Below are positions 6,136 through 13,356 of a stretch of DNA of 15,291 nucleotides, piece after piece. Position 1 is the stretch's first letter. The number at the start of each line of letters is the position of its first letter. The stretch spans positions 1-15,291 of the forward strand of contig DAOJ01000041.1 of the NCBI GenBank assembly GCA_002502365.1, given 5' to 3'. The stretch is from Euryarchaeota archaeon UBA106 (GTDB lineage Archaea > Thermoplasmatota > Poseidoniia > Poseidoniales > Thalassarchaeaceae). Position numbers and translations under genes: made by a program. A model generated the notes under the pieces. It ran no database searches. It saw only the letters and a program-made list of their open reading frames with translations, and was not told where the DNA came from.

Positions 6136-9100
6136 ATGCACTTACTAAGAATAGAAGTTGAGAACTTCAAGTCATTTGGTGGTGAAATTACCATACCCTT
6201 TGATGAGGGATTTACGGCTATAACCGGTCCCAATGGTTCAGGAAAGTCCAATTCAGGAGATGCGATACAATTCGTACTAGGTACACGTTCTACCAAAGTC
6301 ATGAGAGCGGACAATGTTGCCGACTTGATTTTCAATGGAGGCAAGAGGGGGAAACCTGCTCGACATATGTCGGTAACTCTAGTTTTTGCTAATAATCCAG
6401 AGATAGATGGTCGTAGAAGACTGAGAGTCGCAGAAGACGAGGTTTCGTTCACTAGGTCGGTGCGATTGAACAGGAAAAATCAACCAATTTCTTCCTACAG
6501 AATAGGTGAGCGAAGCGTAACCGCAACGGAAATGCGCCGAACTCTTGCAGAGGCAGGGTTGCATGGTGACGGCTACAACATAGTTCTCCAGGGTGACGTC
6601 ACCAATCTTGCGACTATGACAGATTGGAAGCGTAGAGGCGTCCTAGAAGAGGTAGCGGGGGTAACAGCTTATGATTCAGAAATTCGTTCGGCGAATAACC
6701 AGCGCAAAGCAGTGGAACATGATATTGAGACTATCGAATTGTTCGAGTCGGATCAAAAGACCCGCCTCAAGAAATTAGAGAAAGAACGTGAACAGGCGCT
6801 AAAGTATCGTGACTTGAAGGAACAGTTAGATCAAGCCAGAATCGTTTTGGCTCAAGCTAAGTATCGAAATCGAGTAGACGAGATTCGTATGCTTCATGAG
6901 GATCATGAGAAGTATCAAGAAAAGAGTAACAAGGTTCGAGAAAGTGTAAGGAGTAACGAATCTCGACTTTTAGAGCTTGAAGAAGAATTGGTCAATGTAT
7001 CTCGTGAACTCGAAGATATGGCAACAGGTGAATCCAAAGCGGTCATGGATCAAATTCGTGCTTTGGAAATAGAAGTTGAAACTAGCCGAGATCGAATTGG
7101 TGATCAAAAAAGAGCATCTGAAGATGCGCTTGATGAGATTGAAATTTTCCAATCGGACTTAGAATCAGCACAGGCTGCAGTTGAACAATTAGTCGCAGAA
7201 GTTGAGGCGGCAAAACAATCGGTCCAAGATGCCGACTCAGCACTTGAAAAGGCTGAGTTAGATGAAACAGAGGCTCGAAAGGCAATCGAATCTGGAGACA
7301 AACATTCTCGCGATTTGAATCGCGCTCTCGGATTGGCTAACGAAGGGCTGAATAAAGCTCAGACCAAAATGGCGGATGCACGTTTGGAATCCGATCGAGC
7401 CGAACAGGCAGAAAGAATAGCATCGGATAATTTAGCGGATTTAGAGGAACAATACGAAGTTGTTTCTCTAGAAAGGGATGATTTAGAACTCACTGGTGAG
7501 GATTTACAAGAAGAAAAGCCGGTTGAAGACAGGCAATCTTTGGCTGTAAAACTAACCAAGTTACAGAAGCAGGAAGTCGCCCTTCGGGAGGATAGAGATA
7601 GCGCAGAAGAACAACTCAGAGCAGCAAACCGTTCGCTCGATCGCGCTAGAGCGTCGCAAGAGGCGAGGGCATCAAAACCTGGTTCTGCAGTCACATTGCG
7701 GGCTTTGTCTAAACTCCGAGAAAGCGGAGAAATCAGGGGAATTCTTGGTTCTCTAGGCGAACTAACTTCTCCCAAAGAAGCCGGACACGAAGAAGCACTT
7801 GCATACGCACTCGGCGGTGGAATGAATTCCATAGTAGTCAGTAATGATGAGGTTGCGGCAAGTTGCATAAAGTGGCTTGGAGCAAATGGAGGAGGGAGAG
7901 CCACATTTCTTCCTCTCAACAAAATCAATGCCTCTCGCGCTCAAGGACGAGCTCTAATGGTAGCTCGTAATCCGGGAATTATTGGATTCGCCCATGATTT
8001 GCTAGATTATGATGAAGAGATAGAAACCGCAGTTCGCTTCGCTTGTAGAAATACACTAATTGTTCAGTCGATGGATGTCGCTCGCCGCAACATGGGTGGG
8101 GTTAGGATGGTCACTTTAGATGGTTCAATTGTTGAAGCTACAGGTGCCATGACTGGTGGTTCCTCAAACAAGGGTGCTCGCCCTTCATTCGGAGGCGCCG
8201 GTGCAGTCGGTGCTGGTATGGAAAAACTCGAATCAGCAGTTGAGAGAGCTAATCTTCGATATTCTACTGTTGAGGCGGCATTGAAAGAAATCCGTGACAA
8301 CATGAATGAAGTTCGAAATCAAATTCACGGACTTGACGATAGTGATCACTCGGTCAAAGTTAGAAACTGGAAAGCTGATGTGAAGATTGCTCAGAAACAA
8401 GTCGATGATATCTCAAAGAAGGTTATTGATGCCCGAAACGAGCATCAAAAGTTGGAAACTGCCAGTAAATTGGCAACAGAAGCAGCAGTTAATGCCGAAA
8501 CTGAATACGAGGCCGCAGTTGAGGCCCGTCAACATGCGGCCGAGGCATTGCAGAATCACACACCAGACCACCTCTCGCAAATCTTGCGAAGTGCTCAGGA
8601 CACTAGGACTGAGGCTGAGAGGACAAAATTGAGGGCAGAGTCTGAAATTCTCACTGGAGGAGAGAAACTCAAGGTTCTCGAAGAGCGCAAAAACGACTTG
8701 ACCCGTTCCGTGGCAAGGCAAAATGAGATTGTATCTGAGGCCGAAGCAGCAATTAAGCAGCTTGATGAATCCATTCAGAAGGCCGAAGAAAGTCTCAAAG
8801 AACTCAAATTACAAGCATCCCAATTTAATGAAGAACATCAAATTCTCAGCGCACGTAAGGACGAAATCGTCGATGAACGTGCGAGTTTGAGAGCTCATGT
8901 GGAACAGATGCAAACTCAGCGTGAAGCCATCAAATCAAGACTAGAGGGTCTTGTTGAGAGTATTCGTAACAAGGAAGCGACATTGATTGATTTGGAGACA
9001 GACCTCTCTGAAAATCAAATTTCACTTCCTGATTCAGAAATTCAACTGCCAACAGTGGCCGAGGCGGAGAAGGGGGTGCAGGGCCTAGAGCGCCGCCTCG

Positions 9101-10065
9101 GCCAACTCGGCGACGTCAACATGCTTGCGATAGAAGACTACGATACCACAGTAGAGAGAATTGCAGGCCTAGTCGCCGATGGAAAACTCTGCAAAGAAAG
9201 GCATGCTATGCTAGTAAGCCTAGCAGAGCAACTCGAAGACGAGAGAAAGACAAGACTTCTTGCAGTCTTTAACGAAGTAAATCGAAATTTCACCAGAGCC
9301 TACAAGTTGTTACAGCCTGGTGGCGAAGGAGAATTGCAACTTGAAAATACAAAGAATCCATTTGAGGGTGGTCTTAGAATGGCTTGCATACCTCCTGGAA
9401 AGAGTAAGAGAACTCAACGAAGTTTCTTGTCCGGAGGAGAGAAATCAATGGCCGCACTTGCTTTCGTATTCGCGATTCAAGATTACGAACCGAGCCCATT
9501 CTATTACTTCGATGAGGTAGACCAAAATCTAGATCCATTCAACGCAGAAAGAATTGCAACACTCTGCAGAATCCGCAGTACACACGCCCAATTCATCATG
9601 GTTACCCTAAGAAAGGTCAGCTTGACTTTAGCCGACCACCACATCGGAATCACCCACGCTGGAGATGGATGTAGCCGTCGAATTGCAGACTTTGACAGAG
9701 CCGCTGCTATCGAACTTGGAGAAGAATTCGAGGCTGAGCAAGAGGCTCTGAAGGAGGCGCAAACAGCGAAGGAAGGTATGACTAACTTACCGAATGCTGA
9801 GACTATGCCAAAAGTTCCAGAGCCGATGGATCGTCCATTGAGTTTAGGCGGTCTTGCCGACAGAGCAGGTGTGGAAGTCTCTGAAGAGATGGAAGAAGAA
9901 TCCAATGATTCTAACGAATCAACCATGTCTTCACTCAAAGAAAGAACAGAAGAATGGAATGAAGACATTGCTGAGAAAGAAGCTGCAATTCCACAAGAAG
10001 AGGAAGATGAAGCAGATATTGAAAGTACGGCTGTAATCGAGCAGGAGTTGGAGAGAGAAGAATGA
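6136..10065 (+). CDS. smc: Chromosome segregation ATPase SMC
   Basis: 1309 residues from ATG 6136, chosen because AGGTGAT lies at 6126-6132 and MHLLRIEVENFKSFGG is the canonical SMC N-terminus. The order is: Walker A GPNGSGKS (31-38); Q-loop VLQGD (Q152); first coiled coil (about 170-515); hinge (about 534-680, IRGILGSLGEL to GAMTGG); second coiled coil (about 690-1010); LGDVNMLAIEDYD; signature LSGGEK (1098-1103); Walker B YYFDEVDQ (D1126, E1127); and ADHHIGITH. It is the ATP-driven DNA loop-organising subunit of prokaryotic condensin, working with ScpA and ScpB encoded just downstream. A highly acidic tail of about 120 residues (from about 1190) follows the ABC head and is unusual, as most SMCs end near there at about 1180 residues. 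The stop overlaps the scpA ATG (ATGA). Confidence 0.97.
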   Translation: MHLLRIEVENFKSFGGEITIPFDEGFTAITGPNGSGKSNSGDAIQFVLGTRSTKVMRADNVADLIFNGGKRGKPARHMSVTLVFANNPEIDGRRRLRVAEDEVSFTRSVRLNRKNQPISSYRIGERSVTATEMRRTLAEAGLHGDGYNIVLQGDVTNLATMTDWKRRGVLEEVAGVTAYDSEIRSANNQRKAVEHDIETIELFESDQKTRLKKLEKEREQALKYRDLKEQLDQARIVLAQAKYRNRVDEIRMLHEDHEKYQEKSNKVRESVRSNESRLLELEEELVNVSRELEDMATGESKAVMDQIRALEIEVETSRDRIGDQKRASEDALDEIEIFQSDLESAQAAVEQLVAEVEAAKQSVQDADSALEKAELDETEARKAIESGDKHSRDLNRALGLANEGLNKAQTKMADARLESDRAEQAERIASDNLADLEEQYEVVSLERDDLELTGEDLQEEKPVEDRQSLAVKLTKLQKQEVALREDRDSAEEQLRAANRSLDRARASQEARASKPGSAVTLRALSKLRESGEIRGILGSLGELTSPKEAGHEEALAYALGGGMNSIVVSNDEVAASCIKWLGANGGGRATFLPLNKINASRAQGRALMVARNPGIIGFAHDLLDYDEEIETAVRFACRNTLIVQSMDVARRNMGGVRMVTLDGSIVEATGAMTGGSSNKGARPSFGGAGAVGAGMEKLESAVERANLRYSTVEAALKEIRDNMNEVRNQIHGLDDSDHSVKVRNWKADVKIAQKQVDDISKKVIDARNEHQKLETASKLATEAAVNAETEYEAAVEARQHAAEALQNHTPDHLSQILRSAQDTRTEAERTKLRAESEILTGGEKLKVLEERKNDLTRSVARQNEIVSEAEAAIKQLDESIQKAEESLKELKLQASQFNEEHQILSARKDEIVDERASLRAHVEQMQTQREAIKSRLEGLVESIRNKEATLIDLETDLSENQISLPDSEIQLPTVAEAEKGVQGLERRLGQLGDVNMLAIEDYDTTVERIAGLVADGKLCKERHAMLVSLAEQLEDERKTRLLAVFNEVNRNFTRAYKLLQPGGEGELQLENTKNPFEGGLRMACIPPGKSKRTQRSFLSGGEKSMAALAFVFAIQDYEPSPFYYFDEVDQNLDPFNAERIATLCRIRSTHAQFIMVTLRKVSLTLADHHIGITHAGDGCSRRIADFDRAAAIELGEEFEAEQEALKEAQTAKEGMTNLPNAETMPKVPEPMDRPLSLGGLADRAGVEVSEEMEEESNDSNESTMSSLKERTEEWNEDIAEKEAAIPQEEEDEADIESTAVIEQELEREE

Positions 10066-11069
10066 CAGTCTTCGATGCTACTGCTATGCGGGATGACATT
10101 GTCACAAGGCTACTACAAGGTGAAGAGGATCTCGAAACTAGCCGTTATCTAGATCGTCTGGTCGAATTAGCAAGTTTAGAGGAAGCAGAACATCAGTTCT
10201 TAATCGACCCTTTTGACCGTTCGGTCGCATTAGTATTCCAATTATTCAGATCAAAAGACTTAGATCCTTGGGATGTTAATCTGACTAGTTTCTTGGAAAT
10301 GTTTGAAGAGAGAATCAAGACAACTGATAACATCGATTTACCCACTTGTGGACGCTTAATTCGTATGGCTTGGCAAATTCTACGTGGTCAAGCCTCGACA
10401 CTTATCGAAAGACAGGACCGCGCTTGGGATGAATTGGAAGATGACTTCCTAGACTTCGATGTCAGTGGCTGGGAAACAGAATTCAGCGAAGATGATTACA
10501 ATTTCTCTGTAGGGGTAATGACCGGAGCTGCAGACACAGTCCTACCATCCATGTTTGAGGGTCGAATACACAGAGAAGAAAGTCGCCCTGTGACTCTTGG
10601 TGAATTACTAATGGGGCTGCAGAGCGCAAAACAAATTTCAGAGGATTTGAAACTAAGAGAACAAATCGCAAAAGAAAGAAGAGAAGCTCACGCTAAAGCA
10701 AGGGCGAGATTTTCAGGCAGCCTACACATTGAAGATTTGGAAGCGGATCTTCGTCGAACATGGAACGCTCTGAGAGATAGGTCTGACGAGGGTGATATGG
10801 CAGTAGACCTGAAAGATATTGCAACATACCTCAGAGATAGATCTGTTGAAGGAGGCTTAGAGTTTGATGAAGCAGAAGCGGAAGCGCAGGTTACCGCTTT
10901 GGTATCTGCATTATTTCTGACACACAGAGGTTATGCCGATTTAACTCAACAATCGGGTCGAAATGGCTTGATTTCGATAAAAGATTTACATCCCGATTTC
11001 GAAGATTTTGACGTTCTAACTGAAAAAATCAATCCTAAACCAGAGATGGAGGTGGAAGTCGATGTCTGA
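10062..11069 (+). CDS. scpA: Segregation and condensation protein A (kleisin)
   Basis: 335 residues, longer than the common bacterial length of about 250. As the kleisin, it bridges the two SMC heads. The N-terminal ScpA region (about 45-115) reads IDPFDRSVALVFQLFRSKDLDPWDVNLTSF, matching the family pattern I..FDGPLDLLL.LI....D.WDI in the SMC-neck-binding domain. A variable charged middle (about 130-225) includes WDELEDDFLDFD. The C-terminal winged-helix part (about 225-320) contains DLEADLRRTWNAL and ALFLTHRGYADLTQQ, expected to bind the SMC cap. The start overlaps the smc stop by 4 bp (ATGA), and GGAG lies just upstream inside smc, so the two are translationally coupled. The last 8 bp overlap scpB. 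Confidence 0.92.
   Translation: MTVFDATAMRDDIVTRLLQGEEDLETSRYLDRLVELASLEEAEHQFLIDPFDRSVALVFQLFRSKDLDPWDVNLTSFLEMFEERIKTTDNIDLPTCGRLIRMAWQILRGQASTLIERQDRAWDELEDDFLDFDVSGWETEFSEDDYNFSVGVMTGAADTVLPSMFEGRIHREESRPVTLGELLMGLQSAKQISEDLKLREQIAKERREAHAKARARFSGSLHIEDLEADLRRTWNALRDRSDEGDMAVDLKDIATYLRDRSVEGGLEFDEAEAEAQVTALVSALFLTHRGYADLTQQSGRNGLISIKDLHPDFEDFDVLTEKINPKPEMEVEVDV
11048..11054 (+). promoter_or_regulatory. Internal Shine-Dalgarno site for scpB
   Basis: GGAGGTG sits inside the last codons of scpA, 7 nt before the scpB ATG at 11062. It fixes the scpB start, which overlaps scpA by 8 bp. Confidence 0.8.
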
Positions 11070-11694
11070 ATCGATTGAATTATCCACCATCTTGGAAGCA
11101 ATTTTGTTTAGTTCAGGCCGCTCAATGACAGTTGAGGAGTTGATGGAACAGACTGGCAAAACTCGTTCAGAGGTTTCCGGAGCGCTGGAAAATTTACGAT
11201 CAACGATAAAGCGCAGAAGAGATTCTGCATTACAATTGACAGAAGTTGCAGGAAGGTGGATTTTCGAGGTAAGGCCAACCCTTTCTTCACACTTACCGGA
11301 ATCCGTAAGGCCAGATGTCCCAGCTAGATTGCTTCCTGCTGCAGCACTTATCGCATATCACCAGCCCATGAAGCAAGCACAACTTGTGGACATGATAGGC
11401 CCCAAGGCATATGATAGGGTAAGGGAGTTAGCCGGTTTTGGATTCATTGATAGGCGTAGAGATGGATTGACTCGACGATTAACCACTACCCGAAGATTCG
11501 CAGAATACTTCGGTTGCCCTGAAGTTGAATATCAGAAGGTTAGGGAGTGGTTTAGGGCAGAAGCCGCAAAGGCAGGTCTGACCAGTGCTCAGTTAGCCGC
11601 TTCCCTGTCAGATGAACAAATGACAATAGAAGAATTCTCTGAGGCTCCTTCTGAGGAAGCCTTAGCTATGGAAGCTTCTCAAGTTGATGAGTAA
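11062..11694 (+). CDS. scpB: Segregation and condensation protein B
   Basis: 210 residues, normal for the family. Two winged-helix domains are visible. The first (about 5-75) opens with STILEAILFSSGRSMTVEELM, the classic ScpB start (IEAILFASGEPLT...EL). The second (about 85-155) contains LIAYHQPMKQAQLVDMIG, matching the conserved IAY.QPi.r.ei...G. ScpB dimers bind ScpA and tune SMC ATPase activity and loading on DNA. The last 35 or so residues form an acidic extension (EEFSEAPSEEALAMEAS). This is the third gene of the smc-scpA-scpB operon. Its TAA is directly followed by the stop of the convergent HMG-CoA reductase gene. Confidence 0.93.
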   Translation: MSESIELSTILEAILFSSGRSMTVEELMEQTGKTRSEVSGALENLRSTIKRRRDSALQLTEVAGRWIFEVRPTLSSHLPESVRPDVPARLLPAAALIAYHQPMKQAQLVDMIGPKAYDRVRELAGFGFIDRRRDGLTRRLTTTRRFAEYFGCPEVEYQKVREWFRAEAAKAGLTSAQLAASLSDEQMTIEEFSEAPSEEALAMEASQVDE

Positions 11695-12990
11695 TCAATT
11701 ACCACGAACTTGTTGTAAAGCAGATTCGACGGTTGCCATTGTAATCCTGTCTCCGCTTTCTCTTACGATTGCTGCAACAGGTTCGATTTCATCTGCCGAT
11801 GCTCCAGCACTTGCAATCATATTGCGCAGATGTAATTTCATGTGGCCTGCTTGAATTCCCACTGTGGCTAAAGCACGAAGTGCTCCCAGATTTTGTGCTA
11901 GTCCTGCTGCAGCCATTACCTTGGCTAGGTCATCTGCTGAATTGATACCTAGTAGTGCAACATTAGCTTGAGCACCCGGGTGGATTCTAATTGCTCCACC
12001 TACTAATCCTACAGCCATCGGGATTTCAATAGAGCCAACCAGGTTGCCATTCGAATCTTTTTCCCAATGTGTCATTGAACCATATGTTCGCTCATGTGCT
12101 GCATAGGAATGTGCTCCCGATTCTACAGCTCTCCAGTCTTGTCCACAGGCTATTGCAATAGGCGATATTGCATTCATTATGCCCTTGTTATGGGTAGTCG
12201 CTCTGAATGGGTCTGCAGCTGCGAAGTGATAGGCCTGCAGAACCCCCTCAATTACTTCAGCCCCTCTGGCTGCATCATTTCCGGAATCTGACATCTCTTC
12301 TGGAGTGAAGGTTGCACTTACTCGTGCAAGCCTGTGAACGGCTAAATTGCTGATGATTCTCAGAATTACAGTTCCTCCTGATATGCTCTCAATTCTTGGT
12401 GCGATAGTTTCAGCCATTGTATTGACTGCATTTGCACCCATAGCGTCTCTACAATCTACTAAGATGTGAACAATGATCATAGGTCCAGAATCGGTTTCAA
12501 TAATTCGAGCCTCTACATCCTTACATCCTCCGCCGAACTTAACTAGAATCGGATCCACATCATTACAGGATTGAATCAATTCTTCCTTAGATGCTAGGAT
12601 AGCCTCTCTGGAAGCAACTGGGTCTTCGCAACCAACGACTTGAATTTGACCAATCATTACTGGATCGGTATTGTTGGATGTGAAGCCGCCATTTTTCTGA
12701 CATCTCTTTGCCATGTTTGATGCCGCTGCCACAACACTGGCTTCTTCAACAACGAAAGGAATCACGTAATGTTCTCCATCAATAATGAAGTTCGTGGCCA
12801 CTCCAATTGGCAGGGAATATCTCCCGATAACATTCTCAATCATTCTGTCAGCTGTACCTTCGTCTAGTTCTGCATCAGCCCATGCCTGGACTTGTTCCTC
12901 ACTAAGGCCAGCAAGTTCTGCTAGCATGGCTCTCCTTTCAGGAACTGATAGTTTGTAGAATCCGCTCAATCGGCTGTTGTCAACGGGCAT
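11695..12990 (-). CDS. mvaA: Hydroxymethylglutaryl-CoA reductase, class II (bacterial type)
   Basis: 431 residues. The enzyme interconverts HMG-CoA and mevalonate; in an archaeon it is expected to supply mevalonate for isoprenoid lipids. The N-terminus SRLSGFYKLSVPERRAML and MIENVIGRYSLPIGVATNF are class II signatures, shared with Pseudomonas mevalonii MvaA, and there is no class I membrane anchor. Catalytic residues sit almost exactly at the P. mevalonii positions: E83 (VEEASVVAAAS), K269 (HNKGIMNAI), D285 (GQDWRAVESG) and H383 (GIQAGHMKLH). DCRDAMGAN is also present. GGTGA lies 5 nt before the ATG on the - strand. Class II enzymes in Thermoplasmatales and Archaeoglobales are attributed to transfer from bacteria. 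Cofactor preference cannot be read safely. Confidence 0.97.
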   Translation of the reverse strand: MPVDNSRLSGFYKLSVPERRAMLAELAGLSEEQVQAWADAELDEGTADRMIENVIGRYSLPIGVATNFIIDGEHYVIPFVVEEASVVAAASNMAKRCQKNGGFTSNNTDPVMIGQIQVVGCEDPVASREAILASKEELIQSCNDVDPILVKFGGGCKDVEARIIETDSGPMIIVHILVDCRDAMGANAVNTMAETIAPRIESISGGTVILRIISNLAVHRLARVSATFTPEEMSDSGNDAARGAEVIEGVLQAYHFAAADPFRATTHNKGIMNAISPIAIACGQDWRAVESGAHSYAAHERTYGSMTHWEKDSNGNLVGSIEIPMAVGLVGGAIRIHPGAQANVALLGINSADDLAKVMAAAGLAQNLGALRALATVGIQAGHMKLHLRNMIASAGASADEIEPVAAIVRESGDRITMATVESALQQVRGN

Positions 12991-13089
12991 TGTTTCACCA
13001 AGCCTTGCGACAACCTTCCGGTTCTAAGCACTTCGTGGTCATTTGGTTCAAAACAGGTACTTGAGGGCTATTTGCTAAATCCTCCAAAA

Positions 13090-13103
13090 TGACTGATAAG
13101 TCA
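13090..13103. promoter_or_regulatory. Small dyad upstream of mvaA
   Basis: TGACT (13090-13094), spacer GATA, then AGTCA (13099-13103) form a perfect 5-bp inverted repeat. Another TGACT lies at 13112-13116. It could be an operator for mvaA about 100 bp from its start, but it is short enough to arise by chance. Confidence 0.25.
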
Positions 13104-13154
13104 CTCCTGATTGACTCTATTTTTCGATTTTTATGCTGAATTCGGCCGAGAAAA

Positions 13155-13216
13155 AGCGTTAATTTGGCCATTAACGCATCATTAACGCATTGCTTAAGCG
13201 TTAGTAAAGCGTTAAT
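13155..13216. repeat. Ordered array of five GCGTTAAT motifs
   Basis: Five 9-bp sites occur in 62 bp: AGCGTTAAT (13155-13163, +), ATTAACGCA (13170-13178, -), ATTAACGCA (13181-13189, -), AGCGTTAGT (13197-13205, +, one mismatch) and AGCGTTAAT (13208-13216, +). Centres are 15, 11, 16 and 11 bp apart, close to 1 and 1.5 helical turns, as expected for cooperative binding by one protein. The first two sites form a perfect 8-bp inverted repeat around TTGGCC. Possible roles are an operator for the downstream AAA+/wHTH gene, or binding sites at a replication origin or segregation site. Confidence 0.75.
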
Positions 13217-13284
13217 AGAGCAATACTAAAAACGAATTACTTAGAGCCTGTGTGGTAGAATTATTCTATGAAATTCAAAATAAA

Positions 13285-13293
13285 TACGTTAAT
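13285..13293 (+). repeat. Sixth, outlying copy of the array motif
   Basis: TACGTTAAT matches AGCGTTAAT at seven of nine bases and lies 69 bp beyond the main array, within an AT-rich block. It may be a weaker site for the same protein. Confidence 0.4.
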
Positions 13294-13305
13294 TTCACAA
13301 TCTTA

Positions 13306-13323
13306 ATGCGTGAGTATGCGTGA
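13306..13323 (+). repeat. Direct repeat ATGCGTGA x2
   Basis: ATGCGTGA occurs at 13306-13313 and again at 13316-13323, exactly 10 bp apart. It sits immediately upstream of the TATA-like element of the AAA+ gene, where an activator or repressor could bind. The function is inferred from position only. Confidence 0.4.
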
Positions 13324-13324
13324 A

Positions 13325-13334
13325 CATTATGTAC
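13325..13334 (+). promoter_or_regulatory. TATA-like element of the AAA+ gene
   Basis: CATTATGTAC is centred about 27 nt before ATG 13357, the archaeal TATA-to-start distance if the transcript is leaderless. No SD precedes this ATG, which fits leaderless initiation. Confidence 0.35.
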
Positions 13335-13356
13335 TAACCCCTAATCTCGACTGATA

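Larger units (their letters stand above)
12991..13356. other. 366-bp intergenic region with motif array
   Basis: This is the longest gene-free stretch in the window, between two divergent genes (mvaA on -, AAA+ gene on +). It holds a small dyad (13090-13103), the GCGTTAAT array (13155-13216, plus one copy at 13285), an AT-rich block (about 13258-13307, over 80% A+T), a direct repeat (13306-13323) and a TATA-like element (13325-13334). I see no tRNA or credible ORF. Confidence 0.8.

Noticed and set aside
7359..7928. 189-residue ORF on the - strand inside smc
   Set aside because: It is Ser/Leu-rich, has no family features, and lies fully antisense to well-conserved SMC coiled-coil and hinge coding sequence, so it is a shadow frame.
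13155..13216. CRISPR array
   Set aside because: The repeats are only 9 bp, in both orientations, with spacing too short for spacers, and no cas gene is nearby.
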